From contig JAHLKH010000053.1 in the NCBI GenBank assembly GCA_025526915.1, positions 62,001-126,000 on the forward strand: a stretch of DNA of 64,000 nucleotides, in the 5' to 3' direction. The translations under genes were made by a program, and so were the position numbers. The notes under the pieces are model-generated. The model was not told the origin of the DNA and did not search any database. It saw only the letters and a program-made list of their open reading frames with translations. How positions within the stretch are numbered: position 1 is the stretch's first letter; every line of letters begins with the position of its first letter. This document shows positions 54,909 through 64,000 of this stretch, in pieces. This DNA comes from Entophlyctis helioformis (Eukaryota; Chytridiomycota; Chytridiomycetes; Chytridiales; Chytriomycetaceae).

Positions 54909-56620
54909 TCACGGTTTGGTTGTCGTCAAGCATTGAAAGTGCTGCGGCACCACACCGGACGTGTATCCGTCCTTGGGCTTGGCATTCGGGATGGCATTCT
55001 TGAGCCAGCACTCGGAGCCGGTGAAAACATACGCCGTACACTGCTTGTCGTCCAAGCACTCTTTTCTGCACGCGCCAGCATCAGGGAGGGCAAAGTGCCG
55101 CAGATCGCCGCCCGTGCGATCGGTGTTGGAGGCCATGGCAGGCGGACTCGGATGCCAGTCGTGGTAGACGGCCGCCATATTGAGCGGCTTGCCTTCTTTC
55201 CGCAACCGCTGGTCCAGATCGCCGAGCTTCTGGATCTGCTTGACCAGCAGATGGTGGAACGAGATGGGCTTGTGGCAGGCGTCCTTGGTGAACCAAAAGT
55301 CGTCGTTGGGCGGGTCGCGGTAGAACCCAGACGGATCGGTCATGAAGATCTTGTGGTCGCGCAGACAGAGCGCCACGCGGATATCGCCGGCCCAGCAGCC
55401 CATGTACTTGACAATGCACTCGTTGAGGTTGGACATCATCTTGGCCATGGCGCCGCGCGAAATGACGATGCCCGAGCCGCCGTGCGCGAAGCCAGGTCCC
55501 TCTCCCCACGCTTTGACGCCGTCGCAGCCAATGAACATGTTGTGCGATCCAATGTAGTGCGGCTGGTTGGGATCGTACTTGTCGAGCAGCTCCTTGAGAT
55601 TGTCAAAGAAGAAGTAGGTATCGTCGTCGAGCATGATGTACCAGTCGGCGTTGGGGAACCGTGTCCACAGTTCGCGGAAGCCTGGAAAGTTTTTGTGCGC
55701 ATCCGCCTTCCAGCCGAGCGAGCCTTCGTCTGGCTTGACGGCATCGTCCGCCCGCTTGTCCAGTGTTGGCGCCTCAGCTGCATTGAAACGGCAGTCGGCG
55801 AACGATGGGCGATCGTGCAAGAGTAGTGGGTGGTCAGTCTCTCATCATGCAGGCGACTCTGGACAGGCAAGCCAGCACAAGACAACATACGCTGATCGTC
55901 GCGCCTGGACTTGGGCTTGGCACTGATGAGGTCGGCGAGCGGGTCAGGCACCGACAGGTTTGCGTACAAGCCCGTGTACACGTCGATCATGTCGTGGTGG
56001 CCGACACGCACGCCCGGCGCCTCGCCGATGATGATGAGGTTGCGGATCGGCGCCAGATACGTCAGCAGCTGCACGGGCGTGCGCTGTAGAGCAACGTCAC
56101 GGCCAGTCTTGAGGGCGACGGCAAAGTGGTCGTAGAGCGGGTTGAGCGCGCCGGCCGAGAGATCGGCTGCAGAGGGCTTGTAGACGGTCTTGCTGCTGCT
56201 GCTGCTGCTGCTGCTCTGGCGGGCCGTCGAGGCGGCGGTGTCGGCCAGACGGGCAGCGGCGCCAAGGGCAGCGTCGGGCACGGCATTGGCCTGTGATGGC
56301 TGTGCAGCGGGATTCGCAGGGACCCGAGGCACAAACTTGGCGGACGAGTCGAGGGCGGCGTCGGCAGGCGCAGGCGCAGGCGCAGGCGGGTCAGCGGGGG
56401 CGCCCGGGACGAGCGGCAGGGCCGACATCGACTCTGGGTCGTGGGCGGCGGCCGAGCGCGCCAGCATGCCGTATGTGGTCAGGAAGAGGGCGGCCGCGAC
56501 GGCGGCGACAAGGAACCAGCGGTAGCGCGGCGAGGTGACGACCATGCGCAGGAACCGCTTGGGGTCCTGCAGCAGGCTTGCGCTGGGCGGGCCGCTGCGT
56601 CCGAGGCGGGGCGGGTACAT
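54909..56620 (-). CDS. GT31/Fringe-like glycosyltransferase with PAN/Apple-like tail
   Basis: Exons on the minus strand: 56620-55891 and 55840-54909, with a 50-bp intron (GTATGT...GATGAG); 553 residues. A cytosolic N-terminus precedes the signal anchor (RWFLVAAVAAALFLTTYGML), then an Ala/Pro- and Ser-rich stem. The catalytic domain has YIMLDDDTYFFFDNL with an intact acidic triad, and GGSGIVISRGAMAKM and GDIRVALCL, as in Fringe-like beta-1,3-glycosyltransferases. The C-terminus has a PAN/Apple-like four-Cys pattern (GACRKECLDDKQCTAYVF and SECWL), a module known for protein or carbohydrate binding. It is likely a Golgi enzyme acting on wall or secreted glycoproteins; donor and acceptor are unknown. 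The acceptor (GAG) is unusual but is the only one that closes the frame. Same-strand neighbour of the paralogue above, 193 bp apart. Confidence 0.75.
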
Positions 56621-57076
56621 GGCTGCCGACTCGCACGCTGTGGTGTGTGTGTGTGGTGTGTGTGGATGTGAGTGGATGTGGCTTGACGCCTGCAGCGAGC
56701 GTCGTTGTCACGTTGGCAGGAAGATCGTTTTATTGCAGCAAACACGCCACGGTGATGGCGAGCGATGGGCGGCGGCTGGGCGGGCAGACGCTCCGACAGG
56801 AAGCAGCACACGCCCTGGCACGCGCTCAAGACTCCGGCGCGGGGGCGGGCGGCGGGGGCGGCGGTGGCTGCTCGGGGTATGCGGGCGCTGGATCTGTTGC
56901 ATGGCAATGAAGCCACAGAAGCCACAGAAGCCACGCAGCCACGAGTCAAGTGGGCAAGGCGAGATTAGCAAGATCAGCCAGCGAGTCAGCGGGCCAGCGA
57001 GTCAGCGGGTCAGTGGGTCAGCAGGTTAGAGACAGTCACTCGAGCACAACGGCGCACAGCATCGCGCGTGCATCCT

Positions 57077-59476
57077 TCAGCGCGCGCGGGTCGAGCGGTA
57101 CGTACATGCGTATCCGCCATAGTACTGTGCCGCCGCCGCGCCTTGCTGCTGCTGCCATGCATATGGATCGTAGGAAGCCATGTGTGGAGGGGCAGGGAGG
57201 CCGGGCGGCGGAGGAGCGCCGTAGCCGTAGCCGGCCGCATGCCCGGCAGGGGGAGGGGGAGGCTGGGCGTAGTGGTCGTATCCAGGCGCGGCTTGGTGTC
57301 CATGAGGGGGAGGGGGAGGGGGCTGGCGGCCATCGTCGGGCCCGCCTGCTGCCATGGCGCGGCTGCCGAGGGCGGAGGAGCGGCTGCCTGCGAGGGTGCG
57401 GCTGAACGCGCCCACGGAGGAGCGGCCGCGTCGTGGGAAGGTGCAGCAGACGCGGCCCATGGAGGAGCATCGTTGGACGGAGGAGGAGGAGGAGGAGGGG
57501 CATGTGCACCGGACGATGCCCACGGAGGTGCGCCATCGTTGGATGGAGGAGGAGGAGCTCCAGATGCGGCCCATGGCGGCGCGCCACTACCACCGCCGAC
57601 TGGTGCAGATCCGCCTGCTGCCCATGGAGCAGCGCCACTGCTGGATGCGCCGCCAGCGTCTGGGCCAGGACCATAGCCACCAGGACGGCGTCCGTATCCA
57701 CCGCCACCGCCGCCACCACCACCAAGCTCGGCCATCATGTTCTCGTACTCGTTGTCCATGCGCTGGTTCCTGTGGTTCATGTCGTGCATGGCACGCGGGT
57801 TGTTGCGCTGCGTGCAATCTCTTGCAAAGTGGCCCGAGCCACCGCACATGTGACAGACAAGGTTGTTGGTAAAGTTGCGCTTCTCAGGACACTCGTACTT
57901 GCGATGGCCTGCGATAGTCGAGACAGTTGCAAGAGCAGAATGCGTAAGTATGACGGATCAAAGTACCAGGCAAATCCAAACGCAAGAGAAACATACCAAT
58001 GCCGCCACAGTTGTTACAGATCTGGTTCTCATCGTCACGCAGCGTGCCGTTGAGGGCAGCCAACTCGCGCAGCTGGTTCCGCTTGAGCTCGTTTTGCGAC
58101 TCGGGCGTGCTCGTGGCCTGTGAGCAAAGCACGGCGTTGTCACGATTCGCAAGTCAGTCATGGGCCGGTCACCGGCAAGACAGCAGAGACACTTACAGTC
58201 TCAATGATCTTGTTGATCATGTCTGACGCACGCTTGATCTTTTCCTCAACGTCTCCAGAAATGATGCAATGCAGAGGCTCGTCGTCGCCAGGGTTTACAG
58301 CGCCGTCAGAGCGCGACTTGCCCTCCTTGACGGAGCCCTTTCCACGGATGCTGATCTTGGCTCCAGACTCTGCCTCGATCTTCTTGAGGGTGTTTCCACG
58401 CGGGCCGATAAGCAAGCCAATAAAGTTGATCTCGGGAAAGTCGCGCACGGGGATGTACAGCTTTTCCATTGTTCTGGAGGGCCGCTTGTAGTCTGCCGGC
58501 GGACGGAACCCAGGGATGGACTTGAGACCCTTGTCGACCAGCTTGTGGCGCTCGTCTTCAAGCTTCTTGCGGTAGCGCTGCTCTCTGGTGTTGATACGGC
58601 GGCCATCGATGCCGTACTCTGGCGGAGGCGAGACGGATCTGTTGAGTGACGTCAGCGGAGGAGGAGATGGGGGTTAGTGCCAGCAAGATCAGCGCCAGCG
58701 ATCGGCAAGCATAGCCAGCAGCAGCAGCCGCCCGTACCTCTTGTCCGACGGCACGTAGTCGCCGTTCTGAGCTTGCTGGAGATCTCGTCCAGACGCAGAT
58801 GGATGATGTAGCTCTCGACCTCTTCCATGGGCAGGCCGGCCGGAAGGGCGGTGGGCATGCCGGGCGTGTTGACCTTGGACTCTTCGCCCCAGCGAGAGCG
58901 GCGCTTGCGAGGGCGGCCTTCGCGCTCTTCTGTGCGGGTGGACGCAGGGGCAAGCGGGCAAGCGGGCAAGTGTGGGTGAGTCAGCCTGTCAGATGGGCAG
59001 CCAGCCAGAGCAGCCAGCCAGCCAGCCAGACCAGACCAGCGAGTCCAGCTCGCCAGCCAGACCAGGATCACAAAACAGCGCACGGCACCAGCAAGGCGGC
59101 GTGCAGGCAGCCAGGCGACAGCGCTCAGGCGGTTAGACGTACCTTCGGCAGCCGCCGCACCCGTGCGCGACAGGTAGCTGCTGGGCGGACCGCCCCCGCC
59201 GCCGCCCCCGCCGCCGCCGCTGTGGGCAGGACGGCTGGCGCCGTAGTCGTTCTTGAGGAGCAGCGTGTTGCTGCTCAGGTCGGCGTCGTATCCGCTCACC
59301 GACGTGGTTCCGCTGGCCTCGTTGTTGCTGCCGTAGCCGCCGCCGTTGAAGCCGCCCGAGCGCTGGTGGCTGCGGCTGTCGGCCGAGTCTGCGTAGCCGC
59401 CCGGCGGAGCGTTTCCGTCGTCTCGCTTGCGACGCACGCCGATGGGCACCGAGTTTGTTCCGGTCCAAGAAGCCAT
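57077..59476 (-). CDS. MSL5: Branchpoint-binding protein SF1/BBP
   Basis: Binds the intron branchpoint in early spliceosome assembly. Exons on the minus strand: 59476-59143, 58929-58738, 58638-58197, 58117-57997, 57908-57077; about 640 residues. In order: a Gly/Ser-rich start, the basic motif [12 protein letters not shown], the helix-hairpin [19 protein letters not shown], the [18 protein letters not shown] motif, a KH domain ([20 protein letters not shown]) with QUA2-like extension, two CCHC zinc knuckles ([14 protein letters not shown] and [14 protein letters not shown]), and a Pro/Gly/Ala-rich tail ending in Tyr-rich repeats. The frame breaks near 58768 ([13 protein letters not shown]) and near 57342 (WQQAG-PDDGRQ); each is repaired by one base. 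The second zinc knuckle places it with the yeast Msl5 type. The start lies 133 bp from the divergent NSE2 gene. Confidence 0.92.
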
Positions 59477-59609
59477 CTGCAGCTTTGCGGAACTGAGGGA
59501 AAGTCAGGCCCGTCCGAACAGCCAGACTTATGGCAGCCCAAGGTGCGTGCGTGGTTGTGTGCATGCGTCAGCCAGCCGTGCAGGGCTGTGTGCGTGCGTG
59601 CATGCGTGC

Positions 59610-59938
59610 ATGGCTACCACCGCCTGGCTGACGGCCGTGTGCACCACAACCGCTGGATCCGCCACGGGGCCGGCAGCCGTCAAGCTCAGCGCGCTCATCA
59701 ACGACCACGGCACGGTGCTCGGCAACGGCAAGGCCATTCTGGACGAGCTCGAGGTGGCCGCCGTCACGCTCGAGCAGACGCTCTTTGAGCTGGACCCCGT
59801 GCCGCACACCGCGACCGACGTGTGCTCGCCCGACCCCGCCGTGCAGCGGCTCGAGGCCGCTCTGCGCAGGGCGCTGGCCGTGCGCCAGAGCATCCAGGCG
59901 CAGCAGACGGCCCTGCAGCAGCTGCAGCGCAAGTACCA

Positions 59939-59977
<39 letters not shown>

Positions 59978-60605
59978 TGCAGACGCCGGACAAGACCCAG
60001 ACGACATGCTGCAGTGGTTCAACGACAGGCTCGCCGAGCAGATGGCCCGGCTGGAGGAGATGCCCAGCGAGACCCGCTTTGCCCAGGACGAGGAGTACTT
60101 GGCATTCAGGCGCAACGTCTGGGACGTGCGCAATCCAGATGTGCCGTTCGGACAAGCCGCCACGCACGACGGCGACGACGACGGCGACGACGACGTCTTG
60201 ATGACGACGCAGACGCTCAACGTCAAGTGCCCACTGACCGTGAGTGCCTGCCGTGCTTCCATGCTTCCATGCTGCCTGTCCGTGATCGTGCCGCATGGAC
60301 TGTGCACGGGCTCTGTGGTGGTGCACAGGCTGACCCTCGTGTCCTGGTGCATGCAGTTGCAAGTCATGACAGAGCCGTACACCTCGCGCGCCTGCAAGCA
60401 CTCGTTCTCAAAGGCCATCTTCTCGTCATTCGACCGAAACCACGCGGAGCTCGACTGTCCCATCCCCGGCTGCTCCATGAGAATCCGTGCCTCTGATCTC
60501 TTCCAAGATGTGCCGCTCAAGCGCAAGATTGCCAGATGGCTGCGCGACCATCCAGAGGACGACGACATGGACGGCAATGTCCTGGATGCCGATGTAATCG
60601 AGTAA
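59610..60605 (+). CDS. NSE2: SUMO E3 ligase NSE2/MMS21-like
   Basis: A subunit of the Smc5/6 complex that promotes SUMOylation in DNA repair. Exons 59610-60239 and 60357-60605; 292 residues. The N-terminal half is helical with a polyGln run (about 59939-59972) and an acidic loop (DGDDDGDDD). The C-terminal SP-RING is split by the intron: KCPLT joined to LQVMTEPYTSRACKHSF, then ELDCPIPGCSMRI. These supply the Cys and His zinc ligands in the order C...C-x-H...C...C. The acidic C-terminus is DHPEDDDMDGNVLDADVIE. Start choice: Met 59610 follows a simple-repeat region; the frame is open further up but not protein-like. Convergent with the enkurin gene (117 bp). Confidence 0.85.
59939..59972 (+). 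repeat. CAG run encoding polyglutamine in NSE2
   Basis: About eleven to twelve consecutive Gln codons, nearly all CAG. Confidence 0.85.
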
Positions 60606-60722
60606 ATGACCACATGAACATAAGCGGTGCTCCAGATTCATTCCCACGTCTCCGATCCACTCTCTCTGGCCGCTCTGGTGGGCTGCCCGCGTTTCCTCTT
60701 TGTTTGCCCGAAGGCGCCTTGG

Positions 60723-62041
60723 TCATCTGCCATCGTAGAGCTGTGCAAGCGCGTCGGCTGGGACAAACACCTTGGGTTTGGAAAACGTGTCGATGGCCTG
60801 CTCGACCTCGGTCAGATCCCGTTCAATTCTCGCCCTGCGAGCCTTGAGGCTTGGCAGCTCGACAATCATGGGGAACCGCGACAGTTCATCCAGCAGTTCT
60901 TGGTGTTCTGCACATGGCAATGAGTGGCATGAGTGGCATGAGTGGCATTGGGCAAAGCTGAGCATCCACCAATGCAGGCGAGCTTACGGCGTCTGAGTCC
61001 GTTGAGTGTGCGGACTCGCTCAATGTCGGGAAGAACTGCACATGCAAGCATACAGATGTGTGTGTGTGTGTGTGTGTGTGTGAGCGATAAGAACAAGGCT
61101 TCCAGAACACAACGCCAGCATGCGGGTCGTACGGGCCATTCCAGCAGGGATCTTGTCCTTTTCCAGTGCCATGATGCGTTCTTCTTCTTGTCTGGCCCAC
61201 TGCAGCTTGCGATCGACCAGACTTTTGCCCCATGGCAGTCAGCATTGCATCCAGCAGCCCCCGAAAAACGAGCAGACGGGCTCACTATTTGGGGATTTGG
61301 CCAGGCTTGATCCGTGACTTGGGATCTTCTGTTGGCGTGACTGTCTTGGACGACGACTGTCCATTCGAGCGCATCGTCAGCGCATGTGCACGACGACAGC
61401 AAGATGGCCAGCACTCACGATACTCGACGACGGCTTCTTGGCCTTGGCGGCGTTGATGGCAATGAAGTTCTTGGGCTTGGACGAAGTGCGCGATGCCTCT
61501 GACAGTCCAGCTGTCGAGGGACGCGACGAAAGCGTGCCTTCGGACGAGGCCTCTGAGCCAGTCTGTCGCAGACAAGCCGTGCCGGTGGGTGAGTCCAGTG
61601 CTGTCCAGGCAGCGCCTCGGCGGGCGAGCGGGTGCATACTCTGGACCGCGTCGACACCCGCGGCGGCACGTCTGCAAACTGCTTGAGCTTGAACGGCGGC
61701 GGCGGCTGCTTGGCGGCCTCCTGTCGGATGGGCAGACGGCATCGGGCGTGAGCGTGCGTCTGCAAGGCGGCCGGCGGCGTGGTGGTGGCGGCGGCAGCAC
61801 AACGCACATCCTTCCTGTGCTTGTTGTCCTTTTGCATGTTGCGCAGCATCTGGCGGTTCTCCTTCATGTGGTCCTTGGGCGTGCCTCCTGCCCGCGCAAT
61901 GTCGTCGCTGTCTCGCGGCCGCTGTCAGACGGCAGCCCCGTGCGACGCCCACGCCCACGCACTCGACCACAAGTCGCCCACGCCCACTCACCGCAGCCCC
62001 TTTGACGGGTGCAGCAACATGCCCATGGCCACGCCGGCCAT
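60723..62041 (-). CDS. Enkurin-domain protein
   Basis: A flagellar/ciliary adaptor of the enkurin family. Eight exons on the minus strand: 62041-61992, 61907-61808, 61720-61640, 61562-61419, 61356-61286, 61221-61133, 61035-60988, 60907-60723; 255 residues. The N-terminal motif KDHMKENRQMLRNMQ and the short segment PPFKLKQFADVPPRV match enkurin-type proteins. The C-terminal enkurin domain starts GQIPKYLVDRKLQWARQEE, continues EKDKIPAGMALLPDIERV and LNGLRRQHQELLDELSRFP, and ends AIDTFSKPKVFVPAD. Every junction restores frame and motif continuity. The 87-bp intron at 61721-61807 is itself in frame without stops. Intron 61036-61132 holds a (GT)n run. Enkurin genes are retained mainly in organisms with motile cilia or flagella, so this supports a zoospore stage. 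Divergent from zuotin (112 bp). Confidence 0.85.
61054..61082. repeat. (GT)n microsatellite in an enkurin intron
   Basis: About fourteen GT units within intron 61036-61132. Confidence 0.9.
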
Positions 62042-62153
62042 GTGTCGCTGGTGCGTCCGTCGGGCCTCGGCCATGCTGCAATCGCGCGTGTGCAGGCGGA
62101 CGGCAACGACGACAACAACAAAACAAACTCAATCACAAACCAACAAACCACAA

Positions 62154-64000
62154 ATGTCGACCGCCGTGTTCGAGTTCCTGCTGCCGCCGCCGCCCGCGGG
62201 CTGGGATGCCAACAAGGAGAGCAAGGTGCACAAGAAGATTGCGCAGTGCCTGAGCCGCCCCGTCGAGCCCGCCGGCCACGCCTTTATGTCCCGCGCCCGC
62301 CGCCACGTCCACAACCGCACCCTCGAGGAGGACATTCTCATCGAGGAGGCTCTCCGCGATGCCGCCGGCGAGGATGTGTCGCTCGAGGAGGACGAGCCCG
62401 AGTCGGCCAAGCTCCTCAAGAGCGACCCGGCCAACTGGAAGGTCCGTCTGTCTGCGCTTGCCACTCGTGCGCTGCTGCTGCTGTGGCTGCTGCTGCTGCT
62501 GCTGTGCTGCTGCTGTGTGCTCCCCGCCCGCCCGCTTGCTCACCGCTTCCCGTTGGCAACCAACCCGCACAAAAAAAAAAATGGCTTCCGCCAACAGACG
62601 CAGGACCACTATGCCGTGCTGGGCCTGTCCAAGCTGCGCTACGCTGCCACCGACGAGGACATCAAGCGTGCCTGTGAGTATGCGCATGTGCGTCTGCCCG
62701 AGAGCACTCGGCCGTGTGTGGCTGCATGCTGATCTCGCCGTGCCTGCGTGTGCACCAGACCGCCGCAAGGTGCTCAAGCACCACCCCGACAAGAAGGCCG
62801 TCAACGCCGCCACCGGCAAGAGAGACGACCAGTTCTTCAAGTGCATCCAGAAGGGTGAGCGTGCCGTCTGTGCACCTGTTTGTCCGTGTCTGCAGCAATG
62901 CCTCGCTCGCTAACATGATCTGTCCACCGCTTGATCCGGCTGGCAGCCAACGAGGTTCTGAGCGACAACAAGAAGCGTCGCGAGTGGGACTCGTGCGATC
63001 CCGAGTTCGACGACACCATCCCCAGCGCCAAGGCAAAGGGCGACTTCTTTGAGATCTACGCCCCCGTCTTTGCCAGCGAGGCCCGCTTCTCCAAGAAGAA
63101 GCCCGTCGTGCTGCTCGGCACCATGGACTCGACCCGCGAGGAGGTTGACGCCTTCTACAACTTCTGGTGGGGCTTCGAGTCCTGGAGAACGTTTGAGATG
63201 ATGGACGAGGAGGACGTCGACTCTGTCGAGGGCCGCGAGGAGAAGCGCTACATTGACCGCAAGAACCGTGCTGCCCGCTCCAAGCTCAAGAAGGAGGACA
63301 ATGCCCGTCTCAACCGTCTTGTCGACCAGGCGTACGCCCTCGACCCTCGCATGAAGAAGTTCAAGGAGGCCGACAAGGCTGCCAAGGAGGCCAAGAAGCG
63401 CGAGAGGGAGCTCGCCTCCAAGGCTGGCGAGATCGAGGCTGCCAAGGTATGTGTGGACAGTTGTATCGCTTTCAACCAGCCAGCCAGCCAGTCTGTGTGC
63501 ACGGTTCGCCAATCTCACTCTTGCGTGCCTTGCTGTGTTGACGACTGCAGAAAGCCGAAGAGGAGCGTCTTCTCCGCGAGGCTGCCGAGGCCGAGGAAAG
63601 GCCAAGCTGGCGGCCGACAAGGCCAAGCGCGAGCAGATCAAGAACGCCATCCGCAAGGAGAAGAAGGCCATCAAGCGTCTGCTGCGTGACAACAACAACT
63701 TCCTCCCTGCCGACGCGTCGCCCGACGCGACCATTGTGCAGGTCGAGCGCGCCGAGTTCATCCTTGAAAAGTCGGAGCTTGAGCACCTCGAGTCGTTCCG
63801 TGCACGCCTCGACGAGGCCTTCCCTGCCGGCGTCGACGCCCTGATGCTCGTGTTCGACGAGGAGCACATGGCCACCGAGGAGCGCGAGGCTGACCGCAAG
63901 GCCGCCGAGGCGGCTGCCGCCACCGGCCAGGCTGTTCCCGCTGCCCAGGAGTCCAAGGTTGTCAAGCCCAAGTGGTCGACCAAGGAGATCAGCATTCTCA
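62154..64000 (+). CDS. ZUO1: Zuotin (ribosome-associated J-protein), 3' truncated by the window
   Basis: The J-domain partner of the ribosome-associated Hsp70 complex (Zuo1/DNAJC2). Exons: 62154-62441, 62598-62673, 62759-62854, 62947-63446, 63551-beyond 64000. The N-terminal ZHD reads KIAQCLSRPVEPAGHAFMSR. The J-domain is spread over exons 2-4: DHYAVLGLSKLRYAATDEDI, KVLKHHPDKKAVN with the HPD triad, and ANEVLSDNKKRREWDS. Next come DPEFDDTIPSAKAKGDFFEI, the zuotin homology region (FYNFWWGFESWRTFEMMDEE) and the charged ribosome-binding helices (KRLLRDNNNFLPA). The last visible residues, KPKWSTKEISIL, fit the start of a SANT/helical C-terminal domain. One A appears to be missing in GAGGAAAGGCC near 63598; adding it restores EEKAKLAADKAKREQ. 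The donor of intron 1 is GTCCGT, and its acceptor follows an A12 run. Confidence 0.93.

Noticed and set aside
61054..61082. (GT)n run as a regulatory Z-DNA element
   Set aside because: It lies inside an intron and nothing beyond the simple repeat supports a function.

Overview
This is a GC-rich, gene-dense eukaryotic window, most likely from a zoosporic (chytrid-like) fungus. The fungal signs are an Aur1-type inositolphosphorylceramide synthase, a Dbf2/Sid2-type NDR kinase, a fungal-type glycogen synthase and a Gcn4-like bZIP. An enkurin-domain gene, a family tied to cilia and flagella, suggests a flagellated stage. Most genes carry short introns of about 50-120 bp. I assigned the lineage from gene content only. 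All exon borders were read by eye from splice signals, checked for reading-frame closure and compared with known families.

Left part (1-12.5 kb): the 3' part of a TBC/EF-hand RabGAP (+), a Q-rich low-complexity gene of unknown function (-), a small cysteine-rich secreted protein (-), and ABC transporter A, a full-length ABCC/MRP-type gene (+).

Duplicated part (12.48-26.51 kb): two direct tandem copies of a 7.0-kb unit. Each unit holds an ankyrin-repeat gene (-), a divergent small secreted CBM19-like gene (+) and an ABCC transporter (B, then C; +). The unit borders share the 8-bp word TGAATGAA. The ankyrin and secreted-protein block is essentially identical between copies, whereas the transporter differs in patches.

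Middle part (26.5-42.5 kb): VPS15, the PI3-kinase regulatory subunit, with 16 introns (+); the Dbf2-like kinase (-); glycogen synthase (+); an unknown gene broken by a 73-bp tandem duplication (+); and the bZIP factor (+).

Right part (42.6-64 kb): a glutaredoxin-like protein (-) divergent from the SNARE Sec20 (+); an aldo-keto reductase (-); a beta-propeller-like protein (-) divergent from an F-box/LRR protein (+); the Aur1-like synthase (+); two neighbouring GT31-like glycosyltransferases with a PAN/Apple-like tail (-); the branchpoint-binding protein SF1/BBP (-) divergent from the SUMO ligase NSE2/MMS21 (+); the enkurin gene (-) divergent from zuotin (+, cut by the window end).

Two things matter for reading this annotation. 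First, about fifteen genes or copies are otherwise well conserved but need isolated one-base corrections, nearly all apparent deletions. This looks more like indel error in the assembly than widespread gene death. Second, at least four introns (two in VPS15, one in each of ABC B and C) appear to be GC-AG introns. I saw no tRNA, rRNA, transposase, CRISPR array or clear mobile element.
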